From Treponema sp. (GTDB lineage Bacteria; Spirochaetota; Spirochaetia; Treponematales; Treponemataceae), in the NCBI GenBank assembly GCA_016296655.1, contig JAEDIW010000019.1:1-44880 (forward strand): DNA of 44,880 nt, read 5' to 3'. The position numbers and the translations under genes are program-made. Each line of letters begins with the position of its first letter. The first letter of the stretch is position 1. The notes below the pieces were generated by a model. The model did not search any database, was not told where the DNA came from, and worked only from the letters and a program-made list of their open reading frames with translations. This document shows positions 32,850-41,382 of the stretch, one piece after another.

Positions 32850-34196
32850 TCAGTTTATCAAGAATAAATGCTCTTTTAAAACCCAACCGCCTGTGCCATT
32901 GAAAATAACATAAGCCCATTTTGATGTCTGTTCAATAACCTGCACCCTCATTCCGCCATTCTGCTGGCGGGAAATATGCGAAGTCTGTTCGGGAACAGGG
33001 CTGAAAACACCGCCGGCAAAAATTCCGTATTTTGGGCGAAGCTTTATGCCAGAAACCACTACAATTAAGATAACAACACAAAACAAAGAAAGAAACAAAA
33101 TAAATGTTTTTTTTCTGATTATTATAAAAATAACTGTAAAAATCAAAAATACAATGGACAGACACAAACATAAATAAAACAGAGGAATGCTTGGTTCTGC
33201 AATTCTTGTATTTATGCCGAATTTCTGTTCAAAGGCCAAGCGTTCTGAAGCTTTTCGGCTGAACGGAAAAGAATGTCTCTCCTGTGAACGCAATCTGGCA
33301 AGGGTTATGCAGTCGTCAACGCTAAAGGCTTGAGCAGATTTTGAAACTTCAGGAGATTCAGATTCTGCAAAGGCATAAGCAAAAACCGAGTTTTCAGCAG
33401 ATTCTGCCTTTGTACCTGAATCTTTTTGCGGATTACTGAGGGCTGTCAGCGTATACTGAGGAATTTCAACGTCAACAACTGAACCGTTATATTTTGTGGC
33501 CGAAATTTTTACGGCAGGAAGAGACCAAGAACCGCTTACCAAAGGTGTCCATTCAAAACTGATTACAGGAACTTCCTGTGAAAAAAACTCCCGGTTGCGG
33601 GGCTTGCCCTGAGTAATTTCAAAGCGTTTCAATTCTTTTAAAAGTGAATTTTTCTGCAAATCCCAGTCTAACTTTACAATTTGCAGGAAGAATTTTAAAT
33701 AAACTGTAAAACAGACAGGCTTGCCAGCAACAACCGTAAGTTTGCCATTTTCCTGCACAACGCCGCTGTCAAAAACAATCCACATTTTTGGCAAAACTAT
33801 TTCAGGATTTTCTTTTACATGAACTGATTCAAACGGCACCGAATACCGATAGCCGTTTACGGTAATTACAACAGGCTGCAAGGTAAAAGTGCCGGCATGC
33901 GCAATATTAAACCACAATTCTATGCGTGTACCTAAATCCCGGTCTGCATCAATAAAATCTGTCTGTCTGGACGAGGTGAACCTTACATATTCCTGTTCTG
34001 ATGGAATTGAAAACTGTATGTTTTCAGGAGCTATTCCTGGCAATGTCAAAACAAACGAGCAATCCTGCTGGACAAACACAGATTCATTCATGCTGCTGAA
34101 TTTCAAATTTTTTAACTGCTTGCGTGAAATTTTTTCTGCAGAAAGAGGCTGATGCACAAATGCAAAAAGCATAAGCATGAAAGCAAGAACGGACAA
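32850..34196 (-). CDS. batD: BatD-like protein with C-terminal SH3 domain (BatD-BatE-type fusion)
   Basis: This is the last gene of the bat operon. A signal sequence (LAFMLMLFAFVHQPLSA) precedes beta-rich BatD-like domains (SFVLTLPGIAPENIQFSI; PVCFTVYLKFFLQIVKLDWDL; SFEWTPLVSGSWSLPAVKIS). Two membrane helices follow (LFYLCLCLSIVFLIFTVIFII; FILFLSLFCVVILIVVVSG). A bacterial SH3-like end (MRVQVIEQTSKWAYVIFNGTGGWV) resembles BatE. The start is unclear. The frame is open up to an ATG at 34394 with SD GAGG inside the end of batBC, but codons 34191-34312 are a family A repeat. TTG 34196 or ATG 34178 would give a normal signal peptide, without an SD. I report from 34196; coordinates of the 5' end are provisional. 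Confidence 0.75.
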   Translation of the reverse strand: MSVLAFMLMLFAFVHQPLSAEKISRKQLKNLKFSSMNESVFVQQDCSFVLTLPGIAPENIQFSIPSEQEYVRFTSSRQTDFIDADRDLGTRIELWFNIAHAGTFTLQPVVITVNGYRYSVPFESVHVKENPEIVLPKMWIVFDSGVVQENGKLTVVAGKPVCFTVYLKFFLQIVKLDWDLQKNSLLKELKRFEITQGKPRNREFFSQEVPVISFEWTPLVSGSWSLPAVKISATKYNGSVVDVEIPQYTLTALSNPQKDSGTKAESAENSVFAYAFAESESPEVSKSAQAFSVDDCITLARLRSQERHSFPFSRKASERLAFEQKFGINTRIAEPSIPLFYLCLCLSIVFLIFTVIFIIIRKKTFILFLSLFCVVILIVVVSGIKLRPKYGIFAGGVFSPVPEQTSHISRQQNGGMRVQVIEQTSKWAYVIFNGTGGWVLKEHLFLIN

Positions 34197-34312
34197 GGGA
34201 TTGTAAGGGCGGCGCAGCCGTTCGTAAGCAGCTTTGCTGCGTCGAATGGAGCGTTCAGCGGAACCCTGAAAAGCCCGGTTTTGCCGTTTGAAAAACGGCA
34301 AAATGGCCCCGG
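34191..34312 (+). repeat. Family A palindromic repeat at the batBC-batD junction
   Basis: The head is GGACAAGGGATTGTAAGG, followed by a GCAGCTTTGCTGC hairpin, GAATGGAGCG and AAAAGCCCGG. A perfect 11-bp hairpin, TTTTGCCGTTT (34279-34289)/AAACGGCAAAA (34293-34303), and TGGCCCC close it. It has no stop codon in the batD reading frame (- strand), so it could be translated as about 40 residues. Confidence 0.7.
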
Positions 34313-34342
34313 AAAAAGAGAAAAAATTTTCTGAATGAGCGG

Positions 34343-36013
34343 CTAATAGTCGAGAACTGAATTGTCGCTTTGCTGAGCAGGCTGAGATTTCCATTGATTT
34401 TCCTCATTTTCATAAATTTGGCTGAAAATTGCATCCGAAACAGAAGATTTGTCATCTTTTGACTGAGAAACTGATGTGGACGACTGTTCGCTTTGCTTAA
34501 CGGATTTTTGGTCAAGCTGCCGGCAGGAAAGTTCCAGGTTGACCTTTGCGTCCAGGCTTCCAGGTTTTATGAGCAGTGCCTGATGAAAATATTCCTCTGC
34601 GTCTTCGTAATTTCCTTTCTGGTAGGCAATTATGCCCAGATTATAGGCTGCAGAATAGCGGATGCTTTCAGGGGCATCTTTTGCAATCATATTAAATTTT
34701 TCGACTGCAGCTTCATATTCTTTCTGCATCATGTAGGTTGAAGCGAGTCCGTAAACGGCATATTGAGCCGAAACCGTTGCGTTGGATTCAGGATTTTCCA
34801 AAATTTGAAAAAATCCGGCAGTTGCCTTTTTGTAATTCTGCTGATGCCAGGCCCATGAGCTTTGTAAGATTTTTTTGCCGTCATTGAACTTCTGTGAGCA
34901 GGATGTAAAAGCCGTAAGCGAAAAAACAATCAGAATTACAGCAGCCTTCGAATTTTTCCTGATTTTTTGCTTTGAGAGAAAACCGGCCAGATCAAATTCG
35001 CTGAACAGGATGCCTGTACACATTAAAACCAATGCAATGAAGAGAAAAATGCCGCGTCTTGCAACCCGCTGAATTTCCATGGAGGTAGTACTCACGGAGC
35101 CTGAAGCAGAAGGCAAATCCCTTTTTATTGAATGTAGAATTTTCAGAGCGGAGCCGGCCTGCGAAGCATCAACATATTGGGCAAAAACCGAGTTGCCAGA
35201 AGTTCTTCCAATGCCGGATTTTTTTAATGCAAGTCCGATTGATTCCTTAATTTTTTCAGAGCGCAGGGCTGTTTTTACAAGTGTTTTGCCGTCTCCTGCC
35301 AGAACTTCGCTTTCTCTCTCCGAACCAAAACCAATTACAGTAACAGGGATGTTTGCCCGAAGGGAATCTGTCAAAGCCGCTGTAAAAAGTCCGTCGGTTT
35401 CATCTCCATCGGTAAAAACAAGAATATTTTTGAAATTTGCGAAGTTTGACGAAAATGAGCGGTTTGCAGCGCGAAGTCCTTTGCCAAGACTTGAGCCTGC
35501 CGAAGTCATCATTGCAGGGGAAAGATTGTTCAAGGCTATGGCTACAGAATCCAGGTCTTCTGTCTGAGGAATTAAAATCAGTCCGTCACCTTTGGCAAGT
35601 ACCAGAGAAAAATTGGAAGATTCCAGCCGTTCCAGAAGTTTGCTGGCATAGCTTTTTGCGCCTTCAAGCCTGGAAAGTCCGCCAGGTGCATCTTTTGTAA
35701 GCATACTGTATGAAATGTCAAAAACAAGGCAGACAGCGTTGCCGCTTTTCTGCACAGGAACAAGGTTTGTCCCCCACGAAATGCCAGCAAAAGCAAAAAC
35801 CATGCAAATCCAGGCAAGTGAATTGCAGACAATGCGGATAATGCGGGAACGTTTAAAACGCCTGAAAGAACTAAGCGATGTGCTGTCAGAATTTTTATAA
35901 TCAACAGGAAAAAAATTCAGAAGTTTTTTTGTTCTGTAAAAAGACATAAGCCACAGCGGAAACAATGCTGCAAGTGCAAAAAAAGCATAAGGCTGTTCAA
36001 AAGAAATGTTCAT
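34343..36013 (-). CDS. batB: BatB-BatC fusion: VWA domain membrane protein with TPR tail
   Basis: The 556-aa product has membrane helices at 8-24 and 59-80 and a von Willebrand A domain (about 90-310). The MIDAS is D99-I-S101-Y-S103, with FTDGDETDG further on. A helix lies near 322-342. A second hydrophobic segment ends in TAFTSC (about 356-374), which looks exactly like a lipoprotein signal of an originally separate BatC. After it come two or more TPR units (YGLASTYMMQKEYEAAVEKF; YNLGIIAYQKGNYEDAEEYFHQALLI) and a Ser/Gln-rich tail. Bat proteins form an envelope complex with MoxR ATPases; the exact role is unsettled. The ATG overlaps the batA stop (ATGA). Confidence 0.9.
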   Translation of the reverse strand: MNISFEQPYAFFALAALFPLWLMSFYRTKKLLNFFPVDYKNSDSTSLSSFRRFKRSRIIRIVCNSLAWICMVFAFAGISWGTNLVPVQKSGNAVCLVFDISYSMLTKDAPGGLSRLEGAKSYASKLLERLESSNFSLVLAKGDGLILIPQTEDLDSVAIALNNLSPAMMTSAGSSLGKGLRAANRSFSSNFANFKNILVFTDGDETDGLFTAALTDSLRANIPVTVIGFGSERESEVLAGDGKTLVKTALRSEKIKESIGLALKKSGIGRTSGNSVFAQYVDASQAGSALKILHSIKRDLPSASGSVSTTSMEIQRVARRGIFLFIALVLMCTGILFSEFDLAGFLSKQKIRKNSKAAVILIVFSLTAFTSCSQKFNDGKKILQSSWAWHQQNYKKATAGFFQILENPESNATVSAQYAVYGLASTYMMQKEYEAAVEKFNMIAKDAPESIRYSAAYNLGIIAYQKGNYEDAEEYFHQALLIKPGSLDAKVNLELSCRQLDQKSVKQSEQSSTSVSQSKDDKSSVSDAIFSQIYENEENQWKSQPAQQSDNSVLDY

Positions 36014-37014
36014 TCAAACGACTCCTTTAAAATCAACTGGCTCAAAAGCCATGCAAAAACAAAACAGAATGCAGAAATAATCAAAAGTCTGTCATAAAGG
36101 CATTCATCTATTGTCTTCAGCTGATAAGACTGGTCAACCTGCTCATGAACATTGATGCTGTTCAGGGCAGATGAAAGTTCATTTACGGTTTCTCCGCTGA
36201 AATAGCGGCCACCTGTAAGAAGTGCAAGTTTCTGCAATGGGGCTGAATCAAATTTAGAATCCAGGAAACCTGAAGAAACTTTGCCAGTAACAGGATCTGT
36301 ATATTCAAGCGGAACATTGCCTTTTGTTCCAATTCCGACAGTATATAACTTGATTTTATATTCTACGGCAATTTCTGCTGCAGTTTCAGGATGAATTGAG
36401 CCGGCATTATTTTCACCGTCGGTAAGCAGGATTATGCATTTTTCTGGCGCAGAAGATGTTGAAAGATGAAAAACTGCCATGCCAAGCCCGGTACCAATTG
36501 CAGAACCTTCTCCTAGCGCTCCGATTGTCAGGGCATTCATCCGTTCCAGGAAAGTTGTTCTGTCCGTAGTAGGAGGAACAGCCAGCACAGCATCAGAAGC
36601 CATGCCAACCAGCCCAAACGAAGAACCTGAATTCTGTTCCAGAATATATTGAATTACTTTGCAGGCTGCCTGAAAACGGGTAAGACCGTCCATATCTTTT
36701 GCGGCCATTGATGGACTTATATCCAGCACAAAAACAACATCATTTCCCCTTGAAACGTAAACCCTCTGCTCATGATGAATTACAGGGTCAGAAAATGCAA
36801 TTACAACAAAAACATATCCTGCAAAAAGCATAAAATGCTTGAGAAAAAAAGCAAATTTAAACAGTTTGCCGGAAAAAGCAAAGCTTCTGCCCTTCCAGTC
36901 TGCCAGAATTACAGGCACTGAAGGTTTTTCAAAAAGCCTTATTTTTCTGAGGACAAACAGAACTGGCAGTGGGAGCAAAAACAAAAAAGCCATGGGATTA
37001 AGAAAATTAAGCAT
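36010..37014 (-). CDS. batA: BatA: VWA domain membrane protein
   Basis: The 334-aa product is of standard BatA size. Two N-terminal helices (about 8-23 and 58-75), a VWA domain with complete MIDAS (D98-I-S100-P-S102, TDGENNAGS) and a C-terminal helix (LLIISAFCFVFAWLLSQLI) place the VWA domain in the periplasm. The start at 37014 is chosen for GGGGAGGAAAAGC upstream and for the conserved MLNFLNPMAFLFLLPLP start; the frame is open to an ATG at 37098. The gene overlaps the preceding gene by 8 nt and batB by 4 nt, typical of a tightly coupled operon. Confidence 0.92.
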   Translation of the reverse strand: MLNFLNPMAFLFLLPLPVLFVLRKIRLFEKPSVPVILADWKGRSFAFSGKLFKFAFFLKHFMLFAGYVFVVIAFSDPVIHHEQRVYVSRGNDVVFVLDISPSMAAKDMDGLTRFQAACKVIQYILEQNSGSSFGLVGMASDAVLAVPPTTDRTTFLERMNALTIGALGEGSAIGTGLGMAVFHLSTSSAPEKCIILLTDGENNAGSIHPETAAEIAVEYKIKLYTVGIGTKGNVPLEYTDPVTGKVSSGFLDSKFDSAPLQKLALLTGGRYFSGETVNELSSALNSINVHEQVDQSYQLKTIDECLYDRLLIISAFCFVFAWLLSQLILKESFE

Positions 37015-38083
37015 GCTTTTCCTCCCCGCCTGATTTACCGCAAATGCCAGATTTTCTGTCAAAATCCGATTTTTTACAGGCTTTTGCCGGTTTTTCAAAT
37101 GATTTCACAATTTCTTTCAGCGAATTTACAATTTCAGCTCGCTCTCCTTCAGAAAATTCAGCCTTGTACTGAGATTCAGGCATTCTGAAAGAATCCGCTG
37201 AATTGCGTGCATAGCGGATGTAATCCATTCTGACAAACAAGGAAGCTATCTTTTCTGCACAGGAACACTGTTCATCAGACATAGTTTCACCTGTAATTTC
37301 CTGAAAAAGTGAATATATCCCATTTGCCGGGGTTGAAAGAAAAAGCGGATCAAAGCGGACACAAAGATAATTTCTGACAGCATTTTCAACTTCTCCAGCA
37401 AAATCTGCATCAGTTATTTTTTTTCCAGCACGGTTCAGTTTTTTCAGCTTCCGCAAAAGCCGGCGTGCATTGCGCGCATAGCCTGATGCTACCATCATTC
37501 CTGAAAAAAAGTTTAACACTCCGTTCAGATTGAACAAAAGTTTCAGCACAAGCATGAAAAAAATCAGGCAGGCAACGGCAGCTGCATAAAGCATATATGT
37601 CGTACCCGGCAGCAAAACAGGCGGAAGCGACGGCCTTACAGTTTTTTTGCCTGTTTTTTCAACGATTGAGGCAACTTCTACAGGATTCAAATCAATTCTG
37701 TAACCGGCAAATGAAGGATTCAGCAGAGTCAGCAAATCAAAATGGGGAAAAACAATGAGTCCGACTTGCCAGGGAATAAAAGAAATTGAAAGCCTGTACT
37801 GATTGCCAGTTCGTGACAGGCAGCCACCTGTTACAGAAAATTCCCGGCTCTGAAAAGCTTCTGGAAAAGTCAGCGGAATAAAATCAGACTCTCCCATCGG
37901 AAAGGCAATAGGAGAATAAAAAGTATAGGAAATTTCAGCGGTATCGCCTACAAAAATTTCTTTTGGGGAAAGAGTCTGCACTGCCTTGAAATCTGAAGGC
38001 TGCCCCAAAAGAGAAGCATGAAAAAATGAAAAAACAGCAACAAACAGCAGAATCCTAAATGACATTCGGAGATTTTCTTTCAT
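37007..38083 (-). CDS. Bat-operon membrane protein of unknown function (signal peptide, beta domain, TM, helical tail)
   Basis: The 358-aa product has a signal peptide (MSFRILLFVAVFSFFHASLLG). A periplasmic beta domain (about 30-165) contains LSPKEIFVGDTAEISYTFYSP and FIPWQVGLIVFPHFDL. One membrane helix (TYMLYAAAVACLIFFMLVLKLLF) precedes a cytoplasmic helical domain (about 200-335). The operon slot between DUF58 and batA is usually held by such a poorly conserved membrane protein. The Cys/Lys-rich C-terminus is unusual. The start overlaps the DUF58 stop (ATGA). Function is inferred only from position. Confidence 0.8.
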   Translation of the reverse strand: MKENLRMSFRILLFVAVFSFFHASLLGQPSDFKAVQTLSPKEIFVGDTAEISYTFYSPIAFPMGESDFIPLTFPEAFQSREFSVTGGCLSRTGNQYRLSISFIPWQVGLIVFPHFDLLTLLNPSFAGYRIDLNPVEVASIVEKTGKKTVRPSLPPVLLPGTTYMLYAAAVACLIFFMLVLKLLFNLNGVLNFFSGMMVASGYARNARRLLRKLKKLNRAGKKITDADFAGEVENAVRNYLCVRFDPLFLSTPANGIYSLFQEITGETMSDEQCSCAEKIASLFVRMDYIRYARNSADSFRMPESQYKAEFSEGERAEIVNSLKEIVKSFEKPAKACKKSDFDRKSGICGKSGGEEKHA

Positions 38084-38979
38084 TGCTTCCTCCGTTCTTT
38101 CTTTGAAAAAAAGCGCAGAAGAACCGTAAGCGGCTCATCCTCTGTAGACATTACAAGAGGGCGGCAGGCATGGGTGAGGCAGTAGTTTTTCCACATTTCC
38201 CTTTTAAAATTATTGTCATCGCGCCATTCGTTTTTTAAATTTTCAGAAGAGGTCGGCAAAAAGGCATGAATTCCACTTTCTGAATCTGAAAAATTGACAG
38301 TTCCGACATCTGGCAAAGAAGAATCCATAGGGTCCGTAATTCGGACAGCAACCACATCATTCTGGCTGGCCAGTAATGCAAGCGGCTGTTCCCATTCTGT
38401 ACAGCGGAAATCTGAAAATACAAAAACAAGCGAACGCTTGCGTAAAAGCTTAGAAGCTCCACGCAAAGCCTGAGGCAAAGCAGTGCCTGAAACTGCATTC
38501 TGTGGAATTTCATCAAGCCGGGACAAAAGCAGCATTGTCTGCAATTGCCCTCCCCTCGGTTCGCATGAAAAACTGATTTTTCCGTCAAAAAGCACCATAC
38601 CGACAGGGCTGGAATTCTGTTCGGAGGCAAGCACCAGTAATGCACCTGCTTCGCAAGCCTGCTGAAGCCTGTTCTTTTTTTGGGAAGAGGTTCCCATGGA
38701 AAAAGACTGGTCAATTATGAGAAAAACAGGAAGTTCTTTTTCTTCCTCAAAAGTTTTTATATAAGGTTTGTCATTTCTAGCTGTAACATTCCAGTCTATT
38801 GAACGTACATCATCGCCTGGAAGATATTCCCTTACGCCATTGAATTCAATGCCATGCCCCCGATACAAAGATCGGAAAGAACCGCTTCTCATGTTTTCAG
38901 CAAGAGAAACAGCTGACAGACGCAGCAATGATGCACGGCGAACAAGCGATTCCCTGCTTTCCTGCAAAAGTTTTTTCAC
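38080..38979 (-). CDS. DUF58 domain protein of the MoxR/Bat operon
   Basis: The 299-aa product shows the DUF58 signature YLPGDDVRSIDWNVTARN preceded by RGHGIEFNGVREY. A VWA-like region follows (LIIDQSFSMGTSS, a degenerate DxSxS, and FVFSDFRC). These proteins accompany MoxR AAA+ ATPases and are probable partners or clients. The start is GTG at 38979 with GGAGG about 10 nt upstream. It lies 18 nt after the moxR stop and overlaps the next gene by 4 nt. Confidence 0.93.
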   Translation of the reverse strand: MKKLLQESRESLVRRASLLRLSAVSLAENMRSGSFRSLYRGHGIEFNGVREYLPGDDVRSIDWNVTARNDKPYIKTFEEEKELPVFLIIDQSFSMGTSSQKKNRLQQACEAGALLVLASEQNSSPVGMVLFDGKISFSCEPRGGQLQTMLLLSRLDEIPQNAVSGTALPQALRGASKLLRKRSLVFVFSDFRCTEWEQPLALLASQNDVVAVRITDPMDSSLPDVGTVNFSDSESGIHAFLPTSSENLKNEWRDDNNFKREMWKNYCLTHACRPLVMSTEDEPLTVLLRFFSKKERRKQ

Positions 38980-38997
38980 CTGAAAACCTCCAGAAAA

Positions 38998-40014
38998 TTA
39001 CGGAAGCGGCATAAAATTCAAAATCTTTTCAATAATATCATCAGAAGTTACACCTGCAGCCGCAGCTTCATAAGAAAGCACAAGACGGTGGCGCATGACA
39101 GGCAACGCAACAGTCTTTACATCTTCAGGCAGAACAAACGAACGGCCATGGAAAAGAGCCTGGACTTTTGCACACTGAAGCAATGCTATGCCGGCACGCG
39201 GTGATGCTCCAAAAGAAATATAACGGGTAATTTCATCCGGAGATTTCTTTATAACCGAAATATGACCATTTTTCTTTTCGGCGGCAGGACGCGTTACATT
39301 TACGAGGGAAACAATATATTCAATAATTTTGTCATCGCAGACAATAAAATCTAGAAGTTTTCTCAGTTTAAGCAAACGCTCCGGCGTAAAAATCTGATTA
39401 ACGGGAACTTCACCAGCTCTGCCGGCAGCTTTTACAATCTTACATTCTTCTTCGAGCGAAGGATATGGAACATTGACTTTCAGCAAAAAGCGGTCAAGTT
39501 CTGCTTCTGGAAGATTGTAAGTACCTTCCTGCTCAATGGGGTTTTGTGTTGCAAGCACAAAAAAAGGCTGTGGCAAAGGATAGGTTTCTTCACCGATTGT
39601 AACCTGTTTTTCGGCCATAGCCTCGAGCAAGGCAGACTGAACTTTTGCTGGGGCACGGTTAATTTCGTCGGCAAGCAGAATATTTGTAAAGACAGGTCCT
39701 TTACGTACAGAAAATTTTCCAGACATACGCTCATAAATCAAGGTTCCTGAAACATCAGCTGGCAAAAGATCAGGAGTAAACTGAACGCGCTTAAAATCAA
39801 GACCGGAAACATCGGCGAAAGCCTTTACTGCCAGAGTTTTTGCAAGACCTGGCAAACCTTCAAGCAGAACATGTCCGCCAGCTATAAAAGCTGTTAAAAT
39901 ACCGTCGGCAACAGAAAGCTGACCAACAAGGCGCTTTGCAACCTCTTCACGACATTTTTCAACAAGCACACGGGCATTTTCCAATTCCTGCTGAATAATT
40001 TCATTTTTTTCCAT
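38998..40014 (-). CDS. moxR: MoxR-type AAA+ ATPase
   Basis: The 338-aa product is the first gene of the bat operon. Walker A is GLPGLAKT (53-60), Walker B is ILLADEINRAPAK, and sensor 1 is VLATQNPIEQEGTYNLPEAELDRFLLK. The C-terminal lid contains GASPRAGIALLQCAKVQALFHGR, typical of MoxR. MoxR ATPases act as chaperones for VWA-domain partners, here BatA and BatB. The start at 40014 has AGGAGCAGAA upstream; an ATG at 40044 is in frame but unsupported. The gap to the divergent aminotransferase is only 75 nt and must hold both promoters. Confidence 0.95.
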   Translation of the reverse strand: MEKNEIIQQELENARVLVEKCREEVAKRLVGQLSVADGILTAFIAGGHVLLEGLPGLAKTLAVKAFADVSGLDFKRVQFTPDLLPADVSGTLIYERMSGKFSVRKGPVFTNILLADEINRAPAKVQSALLEAMAEKQVTIGEETYPLPQPFFVLATQNPIEQEGTYNLPEAELDRFLLKVNVPYPSLEEECKIVKAAGRAGEVPVNQIFTPERLLKLRKLLDFIVCDDKIIEYIVSLVNVTRPAAEKKNGHISVIKKSPDEITRYISFGASPRAGIALLQCAKVQALFHGRSFVLPEDVKTVALPVMRHRLVLSYEAAAAGVTSDDIIEKILNFMPLP

Positions 40015-40051
40015 TTCTGCTCCTAAAAATGCATAAATATACACTTTTATC

Positions 40052-40079
40052 TTGACACATACATATATTTTTGAATAAT
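40052..40079 (+). promoter_or_regulatory. Aminotransferase promoter close to the start codon
   Basis: TTGACA (40052-40057), 16 nt, and AATAAT (40074-40079) end 10 nt before ATG 40090. An ATG at 40078 overlaps the -10 and cannot be the start from this promoter. No SD is seen; the leader would be at most a few nt. Confidence 0.5.
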
Positions 40080-40089
40080 GTACTTTATC

Positions 40090-41382
40090 ATGTTAAACCC
40101 TTTAGCACAAGAATTAAACGATATATTAGACAATACAGTTGCAGGAGCGCTTCTTTCAGATTCCGGGCGTCGTATTTTCTTCCCAAAAGGAATCATAGCT
40201 CAGGGAGCAGAAGCCAAGGCTCATGCATCTTATGCAAATGCAACCATAGGTACAACCATGGTTGAGGGAACTCCGGTAATTTTGCCGTGCATTCAGGAAT
40301 GTGCCCCAAACTTTAAGCCACAGCAGCTGGTAGCATACGCTCCTACTTCAGGAAATCCTGATTTGCGGACAAAATGGAAGAAAAAACTTGCCATAAAAAA
40401 TCCTTCACTAAAAGGGAAAAATATTTCCGTGCCTGTAGTTGTTCCTGGACTTACAGCAGGTATTTCAGATATGGCAGAACTTTTTCTAGGGCCTGAAAAA
40501 CCGCTCCTTGTTGCCGATCCTTCATGGGACAATTATTCGCTCATAATAGAAACTCGCCTGAATTCTCAGCTGCACAGATTTAAAATGTTCAGGGATGGAA
40601 AATTCGACATAGATTCCTTTGAACAGGCAGTAAAAAAAGAAGCAGAATCTGGAACTGTTCGTGTACTGCTGAACTTTCCGCAGAATCCGTCGGGCTACAG
40701 TCCGACATCTGACGAAGCACAGAAAATCGTTTCGATTATAAAAGAAACTGCTCAAAAAGGTACAAAGGTGCTTGTTGTAAGCGATGACGCATATTTTGGC
40801 CTGAATTACGAGAGCAACATTGAAAAACAGTCACTGTTTGCCTATATGTGCGATCTTGACGAAAACGTCCTTGCATTAAAAATCGATGGTCCGACAAAAG
40901 AAGACTTTGTTTGGGGACTTCGCTGCGGATTCATTACTTTTGGATGGAAAGGTGCTACAGAAGAACAGTATCGTGCAATTGAAAAAAAACTTGCAGGTGT
41001 AATCAGAGCTACAGTTTCATGCTGTTCAACCCCTGCACAGTCAATGGTTTTAAAAGCCTTTTCAGATCCTGCAATCGAAGACCAGAAGGCTCATTTCAGA
41101 AAGGTGCTTGAAGGCCGATACCGCAAAGTTCGTAATTTTACAGACAGCCACAAGTCTGAGGTTATCGAACCGCTTCCGTTCAATTCAGGTTACTTCATGA
41201 GCTTTAACCTTAAAGGTGTGGATGCAGAAGTTTTGCGTACAAAATTGCTTGCAGAAAAAGGAATTGGAACAATTTCAATTGATTCCTGTACGCTTCGCAT
41301 TGCATTCAGCAGCCTTGACGAAGACAAAATAGAAAACGTATATTCAGCTATATATGAAACTGCTGAAAAACTTGCACAATAA
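40090..41382 (+). CDS. PLP-dependent aminotransferase, class I/II (fold type I)
   Basis: The 430-aa product starts MLNPLAQELNDILDNTVAGA. The PLP pocket is visible: LNFPQNPSGYSPT (NPxG), VVSDDAYFGLNYE (Asp and Tyr) and the lysine in IDGPTKEDFVWGLRCGF, the internal-aldimine position. The C-terminal Arg-containing IDSCTLRIAFSSL is also typical. It resembles aspartate/tyrosine aminotransferase-like enzymes common in spirochaetes and Firmicutes; the amino donor cannot be told. The next gene, a solute-binding lipoprotein, overlaps its 3' end by 29 nt. It is divergent from moxR. Confidence 0.9.
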   Translation: MLNPLAQELNDILDNTVAGALLSDSGRRIFFPKGIIAQGAEAKAHASYANATIGTTMVEGTPVILPCIQECAPNFKPQQLVAYAPTSGNPDLRTKWKKKLAIKNPSLKGKNISVPVVVPGLTAGISDMAELFLGPEKPLLVADPSWDNYSLIIETRLNSQLHRFKMFRDGKFDIDSFEQAVKKEAESGTVRVLLNFPQNPSGYSPTSDEAQKIVSIIKETAQKGTKVLVVSDDAYFGLNYESNIEKQSLFAYMCDLDENVLALKIDGPTKEDFVWGLRCGFITFGWKGATEEQYRAIEKKLAGVIRATVSCCSTPAQSMVLKAFSDPAIEDQKAHFRKVLEGRYRKVRNFTDSHKSEVIEPLPFNSGYFMSFNLKGVDAEVLRTKLLAEKGIGTISIDSCTLRIAFSSLDEDKIENVYSAIYETAEKLAQ

